Source: Hydrogenothermaceae bacterium (lineage in GTDB: Bacteria; Aquificota; Aquificia; Aquificales; Hydrogenothermaceae). Taken from it: a stretch of 13,458 bases of DNA. The stretch spans positions 1 through 13,458 of the forward strand of contig JALSSG010000121.1 in assembly GCA_026984355.1 (NCBI GenBank), written 5' to 3'. Below, piece after piece: positions 1 through 6,469 of this stretch. Position 1 is the first letter of the stretch, and each line of letters begins with the position of its first letter. The translations under genes were made by a program, and so were the position numbers. The notes under the pieces were generated by a model. That model was not told where the DNA came from, made no database searches, and worked only from the letters and a program-made list of their open reading frames with translations.

Positions 1-126
1 ATAAGGTACTGTAATAATAAGTATAAACACTATAGCAACTAAAAAGAATACAGACACAAATATACCTAAAGCTATAATAATAGATAGTAGTAAAAAAAGC
101 CATATCTTAGTTATTAAATTGTTCAT
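1..126 (-). CDS. Small membrane protein of unknown function, N-terminal part only
   Basis: An uninterrupted reading frame starts with ATG at 126-124 and runs off the left edge after 42 codons. After a short polar start (MNNLITKIW) nearly every residue is hydrophobic: two closely spaced stretches, about residues 9-20 and 22-41, are rich in Leu, Ile, Val and Phe. This indicates a membrane-spanning N-terminus, or a very long signal anchor. A GAGGG Shine-Dalgarno-like sequence lies about 11 bases upstream of the ATG, a little farther than usual. The gene is divergent from truD and shares the 108-base spacer 127-234 with it. No family can be recognised from this fragment. That it is a real gene is supported by the open frame up to the edge, the ribosome binding site and the amphipathic pattern, but it is short. 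Confidence 0.62.
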   Translation of the reverse strand, partial: MNNLITKIWLFLLLSIIIALGIFVSVFFLVAIVFILIITVPY

Positions 127-174
127 GTTAAGTTAAACCCTCAAAAATAATTATCTAGTTTAAATATTAAATGG

Positions 175-204
175 TTGATAAAATTTTGCAAAGATTAATA
201 TTAA
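175..204 (+). promoter_or_regulatory. Possible promoter of truD
   Basis: A TTGATA element (175-180, 4 of 6 to the -35 consensus) is followed after 18 bases by TATTAA (199-204, 4 of 6 to the -10 consensus) in the spacer between the divergent genes. The whole spacer is very AT-rich, so chance matches are easy. This is a guess from sequence alone. Confidence 0.3.
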
Positions 205-234
205 TAATAATAACTGATACTAAAAAGAAGAAAA

Positions 235-1137
235 ATGGATAATAAGTTTTATTTTGATTGGAATATAAAAGAAAAACCTGAGGATTTTATTGTAGAGGAA
301 ATAGCAAACCATACGTTTGATGAAAAAGGTCAACACTACTTATATCTTCTTGAAAAAAAATGCTATAACACCCAGGAACTTGCTGACAAATATGGATTTA
401 GCTATGCAGGTTTAAAAGACAAAACAGGTATAACCCGTCAGTATGTATCTTTTGATAAATTCATAGGAGAAAAGATAGAAAATACTCAAAAAGACAAGTA
501 TTACAAGCTTATATTCATAGGAAAAGTTAGAAAAAAAGTTAAACTTGGTAGATTAATCGGAAATAGATTTAAAATTAGACTAAAAGAAAAGGATATATAC
601 CTACAAAACTGGTTTATAAATTACTATGATACCCAGAGATTAAAAAATAACTATTTAAGAGGAAAGGAAATAATAAAAAAGCTAAAAGATAAGCCAAAAA
701 CCAGAAAACAGCTATCCTGGCTTGAAAACTTTCTTATAGATTCTTATTTAAGCTTTTTATGGAATAAATCTTTAGAAATTTATTTAAAAGAATTTTTTTC
801 TGGAAGCTACATAGTAGAACACGACATAGATTTTTTTATTCCACATACAGACTTAAATAGTATAGAAAAAAACATCCCAAAATACTGGACTATACTAGGT
901 TATAAAGTAGAACTTGAGCAAAGTAAAGATTATTACAAGCAAATTCTGAAAAAAGAAGGATTTTTACTGAAAGATTTTATACAGATTTTGAAAAATCTGC
1001 GAATTAAAGGAGACTATAGAAAAACATACATAAAAGTAGAACCTGTATGTATAACAAATGGATATATTGTTTTCGAACTTCCAAAAGGAAGCTACGCAAC
1101 TATGTTTTTAAAACACCTATACAGGAGAAGAAAATGA
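235..1137 (+). CDS. truD: tRNA pseudouridine(13) synthase TruD
   Basis: TruD converts uridine 13 in the D-loop of some tRNAs (tRNA-Glu in E. coli) to pseudouridine in the cytoplasm. The N-terminal motif KEKPEDFIVEE (residues 12-22) is the family's opening signature. AGLKDKTGITRQ (58-69) carries the catalytic aspartate, here Asp62. GNRFKIRL near residue 109 and the C-terminal FELPKGSYAT are further family blocks. At 300 residues it is shorter than E. coli TruD (about 349), mainly because the insertion domain in the middle is reduced, which is common in thermophile versions. The ATG at 235 has only a weak purine-rich AAGAAG upstream, but the protein begins at the expected place relative to the family. 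The stop overlaps the start of the next gene (ATGA), so the two genes are probably translationally coupled although they have no obvious functional link. Identification is secure. Confidence 0.93.
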   Translation: MDNKFYFDWNIKEKPEDFIVEEIANHTFDEKGQHYLYLLEKKCYNTQELADKYGFSYAGLKDKTGITRQYVSFDKFIGEKIENTQKDKYYKLIFIGKVRKKVKLGRLIGNRFKIRLKEKDIYLQNWFINYYDTQRLKNNYLRGKEIIKKLKDKPKTRKQLSWLENFLIDSYLSFLWNKSLEIYLKEFFSGSYIVEHDIDFFIPHTDLNSIEKNIPKYWTILGYKVELEQSKDYYKQILKKEGFLLKDFIQILKNLRIKGDYRKTYIKVEPVCITNGYIVFELPKGSYATMFLKHLYRRRK

Positions 1138-1847
1138 AAAGAAGAAACTTTTTAGTTGCAGTCATTTTAGCTATCATATATCCACTAATTTCAAAAGCTG
1201 CAAGTATTTTAGACTTTTTCAAAGCAGGAAAGAAAAAAAGTCCTCTACCACCAGAAGGAAAATTCACTCCTGTAAAAGAACTTTATATAGTTGACATAAA
1301 GGGAGTTCCTAAAGAAGCAAAAAAAATAAAAGAAAATCCATCTAAATACAGGCTAAAAATATACGGAAATGTAGAAAATCCGTTAGAGATTACTTTAGAT
1401 GAACTAAAATCCATGCCATATGATATAAGAGATGTTATTTTAGAATGTGTAAGTAATCCTCCTGGTGGTACACAGATTGGAAGAATAAGAGTAAAAGGAG
1501 TAAAGTTATCTTATCTGTTAGATAAAGCAGGGATTAAAAAAGGAAGTATAGATGTGGTATTCAAAGCTTTAGATGGATATCATACAAGTGTAGAACTAGA
1601 ATATGTAAAACAGTATGAGCCTTTAGTAGTCTATGCTATAAATCATGATGAAGACGGAAAAATTCTTGATGATTTAACATTAGACCACGGATACCCAGTA
1701 AGGATAATATGTCCTGAAAAATGGGGATATAAATCTGCAAAGTGGGTAAATAAAATAAAAGTAGTTAATTACGATTATAAAGGATACTGGGAATCTCAAG
1801 GTTGGAGTGATAGAGCAAGATACAAAATAGATTATTTTGATTTATAA
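1134..1847 (+). CDS. Tat-exported sulfite-oxidase-family molybdopterin oxidoreductase
   Basis: The 237-residue protein is a small single-domain member of the sulfite oxidase / YedY (MsrP) molybdopterin fold. It starts with MKRRNFL followed by a hydrophobic stretch to about residue 20 and a possible SKA cleavage site. This is a twin-arginine signal, consistent with export of a folded, cofactor-loaded enzyme. The predicted molybdenum-ligating cysteine is Cys105 in LECVSNPPGG. The second family block, from Gly186 to Val205, contains GYPVR, a Trp-Gly pair and SAKWV. The C-terminus has YWESQGW, also typical. No haem or dimerisation domain is present. An in-frame start exists 29 codons upstream at 1047, inside truD, but 1134 is chosen because AGGAG at 1123-1127 precedes it and the twin-arginine motif then sits at the N-terminus. 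The ATGA overlap with truD suggests cotranscription. The substrate cannot be told from sequence: sulfite, another sulfur compound, or oxidised methionine are all possible. No partner cytochrome or YedZ-like subunit is visible nearby. Confidence 0.85.
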   Translation: MKRRNFLVAVILAIIYPLISKAASILDFFKAGKKKSPLPPEGKFTPVKELYIVDIKGVPKEAKKIKENPSKYRLKIYGNVENPLEITLDELKSMPYDIRDVILECVSNPPGGTQIGRIRVKGVKLSYLLDKAGIKKGSIDVVFKALDGYHTSVELEYVKQYEPLVVYAINHDEDGKILDDLTLDHGYPVRIICPEKWGYKSAKWVNKIKVVNYDYKGYWESQGWSDRARYKIDYFDL

Positions 1848-1927
1848 ATTTTTTTATTTTTGGTGGAGGCGGGGGGAATCGAACCCCCGTCCGAGAACGG
1901 CCGTTGCTCAGGCTTTCTACAGGCTTA

Positions 1928-2078
1928 GCCTGTGTTTGGATTTCTCGCCTGTAGCGACCCCACAGGCAGGGTATCTACAGGCCAGCCCTGTAAGATTTCG
2001 GAAGATACCTACAGGGCGGTCAGTATCTTCCTATCCCGTGTGTCTGTCGCCCTTCCTGAGCCCACGGGCAAACTCAGG
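1928..2078 (-). other. Three consecutive tmRNA pseudoknots (PK2, PK3, PK4)
   Basis: Pairings read on the minus strand. PK2: CCTGAG (2078-2073) with CTCAGG (2060-2055), and CCCGTG in its loop (2068-2063) with CACGGG (2040-2035). PK3: GGAAGATAC (2031-2023) with GTATCTTCC (2008-2000), and GCCCTGTA (2017-2010) with TACAGGGC (1992-1985). PK4: GCCTGTAG (1982-1975) with CTACAGGC (1954-1947), and GCCTGTG (1967-1961) with CACAGGC (1934-1928). All stems are perfect and GC-rich. PK3 and PK4 share the motif CCTGTAG, suggesting descent from a duplicated unit. Confidence 0.88.
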
Positions 2079-2096
2079 AGGACGTCGCTGCGTTAA

Positions 2097-2129
2097 TTAA
2101 GCAGCGAGAGCGATTTCGCGTTCGGGAAT
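2097..2129 (-). other. tmRNA tag-peptide reading frame (proposed tag IPEREIALAA)
   Basis: The frame ending in TAA at 2099-2097 encodes ...I-P-E-R-E-I-A-L-A-A. The terminal ALAA is the usual ClpXP degradation signal, and the ten residues line up with the Aquifex tag as I remember it (APEAELALAA). I place the resume codon at ATT (2129-2127) for two reasons. It lies 11 bases after the last base of the proposed PK1, the same spacing as in E. coli, and an A occupies position -4. The frame is open further upstream (V-K-N-Q-P-T-T), so a longer tag cannot be excluded. The stop codon is followed by TTAA inside a hairpin loop. Confidence 0.6.
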
Positions 2130-2232
2130 TGTTGTTGGTTGGTTTTTTACGGAGTGTCCTTCTCCGGCCTGCTTACCTGGCGTAACCGTTCCCGTCGAAC
2201 CCGAATCGCCCCCATATTCAATTGCAGGCATA

Positions 2233-2260
2233 AATATATACCAGATTTTTTATTATGCAA
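2233..2260 (-). promoter_or_regulatory. Possible promoter of the tmRNA gene
   Basis: On the minus strand TATATT (2238-2233, 5 of 6 to the -10 consensus) is preceded after 16 bases by TTGCAT (2260-2255, 3 of 6 to -35), which covers the last codons of the transporter gene. Transcription would start near 2226, leaving a short leader for RNase P to remove. The element is weak and not tested. Read-through from the transporter gene is an alternative source of transcript. Confidence 0.35.
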
Positions 2261-3272
2261 GTATTTCGTGAATAACTTTTACAACAATTATCCCTCCAAA
2301 GAAAAGAAACAAGAATATAATAAATGCTGCATATATAGGTTTCATTCCTACACCCTTAATCTTATTTACATTTGTTTCAAGCCCCATAGCTCCCATTGCT
2401 ACAGTCAAAAGAAAGCTATCAATTACATTAATCTTAGATACTATGCCAGCAGATAAAATATGTGTTGAATTAAATAAAACCATACCAATAAACCCAAACA
2501 CGAACCATGGAATTGGTATATCTCTTAACGTAACTCCAGCACCATGGGTAGCATGTTTTTTTGCAAGGTAAAAACTAAGTGCAATTAAAAGAGGAGCTAA
2601 CATCATAACCCTTGTGAGTTTAGCTATAGTAGCTGTATTACCAGCATCTAAGGAAATTGCAAACCCTGCCGCTACAACCTGTGCAACTTCATGAACTGTA
2701 GCTCCTGTCCACAAACCATACAAAATATCATTAAAGTCTAACAGTAAACCAGCTTTATAAACGGTAGGATATAAAAACATTGCAGCAGTACCAAAAATAG
2801 TTACAGTTGCTACAGCCATAGCAGCATGATGCATTTCCGCTTTTACTACTGGTGCTGTTGCAAGGACAGCAGAAGCTCCACATATAGAACTTCCAGAAGC
2901 TATAAGATAGCTCATCTGACTATCTAAACCAAATAACTTCCTTGAAACCCATACACCAATTAAAAATGTGCCTACAAGCATAATAGTATCAACTATAAGC
3001 CCTTCTAAGCCAACAGAAATAACATCTTGAATAGTTAGTCTAAAACCAAGGAAAACAATTGCAATTCTTAGAATTTTTTTCAAAGAAAAGGTTATCCCTG
3101 GTTTAAAGCTTTCAGGGAGCTTTATAAGATTACCTAAAATAATTCCCAAAATGATAGCTATAATCAAAGGACTAAAATTTACTGTCTGCTTTATAATTTG
3201 AAGACTTGATAAAAATGTAGCAACAATAGCAAGTAAAAAAGTAAAAGCTAATCCTGGAATGAGTTTTACCAT
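2253..3272 (-). CDS. YeiH-family putative sulfate exporter (membrane transporter)
   Basis: This is a 339-residue integral membrane protein of the YeiH / conserved hypothetical 698 family, usually annotated as a putative sulfate exporter. The substrate is inferred, not generally proven. About ten hydrophobic segments are visible. The two family signatures are present: GSSICGASA (residues 127-135) and TVHEVAQVVAAG (192-203), each beside re-entrant-looking Gly/Ala-rich stretches. EMHHAAMAVATVTIFG follows the first. The length is usual for the family. The ATG at 3272-3270 is supported by GAGGT five bases upstream. The gene is divergent from mutS and lies 39 bases upstream of tmRNA on the same strand. 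In a sulfur-oxidising host, removal of cytoplasmic sulfate or sulfite would make sense and would fit the exported sulfite-oxidase-like enzyme at 1134-1847, but the two are convergent, not one operon. Confidence 0.85.
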   Translation of the reverse strand: MVKLIPGLAFTFLLAIVATFLSSLQIIKQTVNFSPLIIAIILGIILGNLIKLPESFKPGITFSLKKILRIAIVFLGFRLTIQDVISVGLEGLIVDTIMLVGTFLIGVWVSRKLFGLDSQMSYLIASGSSICGASAVLATAPVVKAEMHHAAMAVATVTIFGTAAMFLYPTVYKAGLLLDFNDILYGLWTGATVHEVAQVVAAGFAISLDAGNTATIAKLTRVMMLAPLLIALSFYLAKKHATHGAGVTLRDIPIPWFVFGFIGMVLFNSTHILSAGIVSKINVIDSFLLTVAMGAMGLETNVNKIKGVGMKPIYAAFIIFLFLFFGGIIVVKVIHEILA

Positions 3273-3389
3273 TTATTACCTCACATTTAATATTTATTAG
3301 AATGAAGATAAAATTATAATAATGTCAGGAAAATAAAAAAATTTGAAAAATTTAATATGTGTATTTATGGTTAGTGCTTTTTCTTGATT

Positions 3390-3417
3390 TTGTTTGGTCT
3401 GATATATAAATTATTAT
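3390..3417 (+). promoter_or_regulatory. Possible promoter of mutS
   Basis: TTGTTT (3390-3395) is followed after 16 bases by TATTAT (3412-3417, 5 of 6 to the -10 consensus), predicting a start near 3424 and a 28-base leader before the GTG at 3452. A second candidate is TTGATT (3384-3389) with TAAATT (3407-3412) at 17 bases. Either would place the ATG at 3416 at or before the transcription start, favouring the GTG as the true start. Confidence 0.33.
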
Positions 3418-3440
3418 GCTTCAAAGTTTACAAAACCTAA

Positions 3441-3454
3441 AGAGGTTTAAGGTG
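3441..3454 (+). promoter_or_regulatory. Ribosome binding site deciding the mutS start (GTG)
   Basis: AGAGG (3441-3445) sits six bases before GTG (3452-3454). The in-frame ATG at 3416 has no purine-rich sequence before it, only alternating A and T. The start at 3452 also gives an N-terminal length close to that of other MutS proteins. Confidence 0.6.
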
Positions 3455-6046
3455 AAAGAGGAAAAAGTATCTACTCCAATGCTAGCCCAATACCACAAAA
3501 TAAAAAACCAATATCAAGATTCTTTATTATTATACAGACTTGGCGATTTTTATGAGCTTTTTTATGAAGATGCAGTAATAGGTGCAAAAGAACTAAATAT
3601 AGTTCTTACAAAGAAAAAAGTTGGAAAAAACTTATATATTCCTATGTGTGGTATTCCATATCACTCAGCTGATGGATATATATCAAGGTTGGTATCAAAA
3701 GGATACAAAGTAGCAATATGTGAACAATTAGAAGATGCTTCAAAAGCAAAAGGTATAGTAAAAAGAGATGTTATAAGAGTCATTACTCCTGGAACATACT
3801 TTGATAATGAAAAATTAAAATCTTCTTTACTTAGTATATTTACATCAAAAGATAAATTTAATATTGCATATCTTGATTTAGCCACAGGAGAATTTGATGT
3901 TGGTGTTTTAGATACAGATAGTCTTATTTCATTTATTGGCAAATTCCAACCTAAAGAAATTCTCCTTCCAGAAGGTACACAAATTCCAGAAATCATACAA
4001 AATTTCAAAAATATATTCTTTACTCACTTACCTGAAGAATTTTTCTCTCAAGAAACTGTAAAGGAGTTATTAAAATTCTTTAACACATCTCATCACTCAG
4101 CATTTGGTATTAACGAAAATGAAAAAGATGTTCTTTATTCTGCAGGAGCGGTTTTGAAATACGCAAAAATCACGCAAAAATCATTTCTACCATTTATAAA
4201 TCCACCAAAACCTTACTTAGACTACAAATACATGAGGTTAGACTACCTTGCTCAAAAACATCTTGAACTAGTACAAGCAAACGAAGGAAATATTCCTCTA
4301 TTTAAAGTTATAGATAGAACATTAACAGGTATGGGAAAAAGAAAACTAAAATTCTTTCTCCTGCATCCTTTAAAAGACAAGTCATTCATAAACGAAAGAC
4401 AAGAAGCAGTACAGGAACTTGTTGAAAACAATAAGCTAAGAGAAACGATAAGAGAAAAATTAGACAAAATTTTTGATGTAGAAAGACTTATTTCAAAAAT
4501 CTCTTCAAATACTTTATCTCCAAGAGATATGGTAGCTTTAAGAGAGTCTCTAAAAAACATAAAATCTTTAAAAACTATTGAAAAAGATGTCAGTTCAAAT
4601 CTACTAAAAGATATTTTTAAAAATATAGAAGATTATACCTGGTTAATAGAAAAATTAGATAAAACATTAGAAGATAACCCACCGCTACATATGAAAGATG
4701 GAGGTCTTATTAAAAAGGGAGTTAACAAAGTTTTAGATGAACTAAAAGAGATAAAAGAAAAAGGAGCAAACTGGATAAGAGAATATCAGGAAAGATTAAG
4801 AAAGGAAACAGGTATTCAAAGCTTAAAAATAGGTTTTAATAAAGTAATGGGATATTACATAGAAGTAACAAAACCAAATTTAAAATTTGTCCCAGATTAT
4901 TTTAGAAGAAGACAGACTTTATCAAATGCAGAAAGATTTACAACAGAAGAACTTCAAAGATTTGAAGAAAAGATACTATCAGCAGATGAGAAGATAAAAG
5001 CATTAGAATATGAAATATTTATGAAATTAAGAGAAGAAATAACTCTGTTAGCACCAAGAATAGCAAAGACAGCTCAAAATGTAGGAACCATAGATGCTCT
5101 AGCATCTCTTGCACAGATTGCTGTAGAAAAAGGATGGATAAAACCTGAAATAACTGATAGTTATGATATATACATAGAAGAAGGATATCATCCAACAATA
5201 AAAGAGTACACAGTAGATTTTGTTCCTAACACATTAAAAATGAATCAGGATAGTTTTTTCCATATTATTACAGGTCCTAATATGGCTGGAAAGAGCACAT
5301 TTATAAGACAGTCTGCTATTATAATCATTCTTGCTCAAATAGGCTCTTTTATTCCTGCAAACAAAGGAAAAATAGGTATAGTAGATGCAGTATTAACAAG
5401 AATAGGTTCAGCAGATGCAATAGCAAAAGGTTTATCAACTTTTATGGTAGAGATGTTAGAAATAGCAAATATAATAAACAATGCTACCAATAGAAGTTTC
5501 ATTGTTTTAGATGAAGTAGGAAGAGGTACAAGCACGTACGATGGATTAGCAATAGCATGGGCTATTTCCGAATATCTTGCCGATAAACTAAAGGTAAAAA
5601 CTCTCTTTGCAACTCATTATCATGAATTAACAGAACTTGAAGAACACATAAAAGGGGTAAAAAACTTTCATATGGAAATAAAAGAAGAAGGCGAAAATAT
5701 CATATTCCTTTATAGGTTAATGGAAGGCTTTTCCAATAAAAGCTATGGAATTCATGTAGCAAAACTTGCAGGTATAAAAGAACAGATAATAAAGCGAGCA
5801 TATGAAATTTTATATAAATTTGAAGAAAAACACAGCATAGAAAATAAACAAAAGGACATTAAAGAGGAAGATATTCTTCCTTTATTTAAACAGATAGAAG
5901 AAATAAACCAGAGTAATAAAGAAAAATATGCAGATGAAATTATAGAAAAACTTAACCAGATAGATATAGGAACAATAACACCAGTAGAAGCACTAGTTAT
6001 ATTAAACGAACTAAAACAGAAAATAAAAGAAAAAAATAAAAGTTAA
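3452..6046 (+). CDS. mutS: DNA mismatch repair protein MutS
   Basis: MutS recognises base mismatches and small loops in newly replicated DNA and uses ATP to recruit MutL. From the GTG start it has 864 residues (E. coli 853). The N-terminal mismatch-reading motif GDFYELF contains the Phe-X-Glu pair (Phe33, Glu35), which marks MutS1 rather than MutS2. The connector, lever and clamp regions follow. The C-terminal ABC-type ATPase has a Walker A, GPNMAGKST (608-616), the signature-region STFMVEM, a Walker B with Asp687-Glu688 in VLDEVGRGTSTYDG, and the switch histidine in THYHEL (721-726). The tail ends with TPVEALVILNELK, like the usual LTP-EAL end of the family. An upstream ATG at 3416 would add 12 residues but lacks a ribosome binding site. 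No mutL is adjacent. The TAA overlaps the stop of the opposite small gene by four bases. Confidence 0.96.
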   Translation: MKEEKVSTPMLAQYHKIKNQYQDSLLLYRLGDFYELFYEDAVIGAKELNIVLTKKKVGKNLYIPMCGIPYHSADGYISRLVSKGYKVAICEQLEDASKAKGIVKRDVIRVITPGTYFDNEKLKSSLLSIFTSKDKFNIAYLDLATGEFDVGVLDTDSLISFIGKFQPKEILLPEGTQIPEIIQNFKNIFFTHLPEEFFSQETVKELLKFFNTSHHSAFGINENEKDVLYSAGAVLKYAKITQKSFLPFINPPKPYLDYKYMRLDYLAQKHLELVQANEGNIPLFKVIDRTLTGMGKRKLKFFLLHPLKDKSFINERQEAVQELVENNKLRETIREKLDKIFDVERLISKISSNTLSPRDMVALRESLKNIKSLKTIEKDVSSNLLKDIFKNIEDYTWLIEKLDKTLEDNPPLHMKDGGLIKKGVNKVLDELKEIKEKGANWIREYQERLRKETGIQSLKIGFNKVMGYYIEVTKPNLKFVPDYFRRRQTLSNAERFTTEELQRFEEKILSADEKIKALEYEIFMKLREEITLLAPRIAKTAQNVGTIDALASLAQIAVEKGWIKPEITDSYDIYIEEGYHPTIKEYTVDFVPNTLKMNQDSFFHIITGPNMAGKSTFIRQSAIIIILAQIGSFIPANKGKIGIVDAVLTRIGSADAIAKGLSTFMVEMLEIANIINNATNRSFIVLDEVGRGTSTYDGLAIAWAISEYLADKLKVKTLFATHYHELTELEEHIKGVKNFHMEIKEEGENIIFLYRLMEGFSNKSYGIHVAKLAGIKEQIIKRAYEILYKFEEKHSIENKQKDIKEEDILPLFKQIEEINQSNKEKYADEIIEKLNQIDIGTITPVEALVILNELKQKIKEKNKS

Positions 6047-6312
6047 ATTCCACAGTTTTTCACAATAGCTTTATAAGCTTCTTCTGTAGAAGAGTAAACT
6101 CCAACAATCTTTTTTTCTTTTAGACATTCAGATATATACACTTTCCTATTTTTGTCTTTTAAAATTAAACCAATATATTCTCTATTCTCTGTTAAAATAT
6201 CCATAAAAGGGTCGGGAACATGCATAACTGTTTGTTTGTTTAAATTAGTTTCTGAATAACCTACAGTCATATAAAACAAAGAAAAAATTACTGCTAAAAC
6301 ATACTTCCTCAT
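6043..6312 (-). CDS. Small secreted protein of unknown function (89 aa)
   Basis: I do not recognise the family. The protein starts MRKYVLAVIFSLFYM with Lys/Arg and a hydrophobic core, then VGYSE, consistent with a Sec signal peptide cut near residue 20. The mature part is about 69 residues, charged and soluble, with mixed alpha/beta character. It has two cysteines, one in SECLKEKK and one three residues from the end (NCGI), which could form a disulfide in the periplasm. A strong Shine-Dalgarno AGGAGG (6324-6319) sits six bases before the ATG, good evidence that it is translated. Its stop codon overlaps that of mutS (6043-6046), and it is divergent from icd across a 157-base spacer. It could be a small periplasmic binding or structural protein, or a lineage-specific orphan. 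A lipoprotein is unlikely because there is no lipobox cysteine after the hydrophobic core. Confidence 0.75.
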   Translation of the reverse strand: MRKYVLAVIFSLFYMTVGYSETNLNKQTVMHVPDPFMDILTENREYIGLILKDKNRKVYISECLKEKKIVGVYSSTEEAYKAIVKNCGI

Positions 6313-6435
6313 ATCTCACCTCCTTTTTTATTTTTTCTTTTTAACAAAATTCTCAAAATGAGTTCTTTCAAGAAAATATTTGTGAAAAATTAATAAGGAA
6401 AAGGAGGATTATCTATTTTATTTATTTTGTTAAGA

Positions 6436-6465
6436 TTTAATATGAGTATAATCATCAAGGAGGGG
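6436..6465 (+). promoter_or_regulatory. Possible -10 region and strong ribosome binding site of icd
   Basis: A perfect TATAAT lies at 6447-6452, but transcription from it would start near 6459, inside the AAGGAGGGG ribosome binding site that precedes the ATG at 6470. A more useful -10 may be TAATAT at 6438-6443, which gives a leader of about 20 bases. No good -35 is visible for either. The ribosome binding site itself is unambiguous; the promoter assignment is tentative. Confidence 0.35.
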
Positions 6466-6469
6466 AATT

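Larger units (their letters stand above)
1861..2213 (-). ncRNA. ssrA: Transfer-messenger RNA (tmRNA)
   Basis: tmRNA rescues stalled ribosomes and tags the unfinished protein for proteolysis, together with SmpB. On the minus strand the 5' end GGGGGCG (2213-2207) pairs with CGCCTCC next to the discriminator A and an encoded CCA (1863-1861). The third acceptor pair is G-U, the alanine identity element. Conserved 5' text follows (TTCGGGTTCGACGGGAACGG). The T-arm has loop TTCGATT inside a five-pair G/C stem. The messenger part ends ...ALAA-stop within a CGCTGC/GCAGCG stem-loop. Three H-type pseudoknots follow. At 353 bases it has normal bacterial length. It is strikingly GC-rich against its AT-rich surroundings, as expected of a structured RNA in a thermophile. 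It is a one-piece gene, not permuted. Its 3' end is only 13 bases from the stop codon of the convergent molybdoenzyme gene. Confidence 0.97.

Noticed and set aside
1047..1133. Upstream extension of the molybdoenzyme gene
   Set aside because: It lies within truD in another frame, has no ribosome binding site, and would bury the twin-arginine signal 30 residues inside.
1837..2100. Open plus-strand frame of 87 codons
   Set aside because: It lies antisense to the tmRNA. Its composition (Arg, Pro, Ser rich) comes from the GC-rich RNA gene, and no ribosome binding site precedes it.
1861..2213. tmRNA as a possible integration site for a mobile element
   Set aside because: tmRNA genes are common integration sites, but no integrase, no direct repeat of the 3' end and no foreign-looking genes occur next to it.
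2139..2456. Open plus-strand frame of 105 codons
   Set aside because: It covers the 5' end of tmRNA and the 3' end of the transporter gene in antisense; no family-like sequence.
6399..6410. AAGGAGGATT, an orphan ribosome-binding-like sequence upstream of icd
   Set aside because: No ATG, GTG or TTG at a suitable distance with an open frame longer than a few codons.
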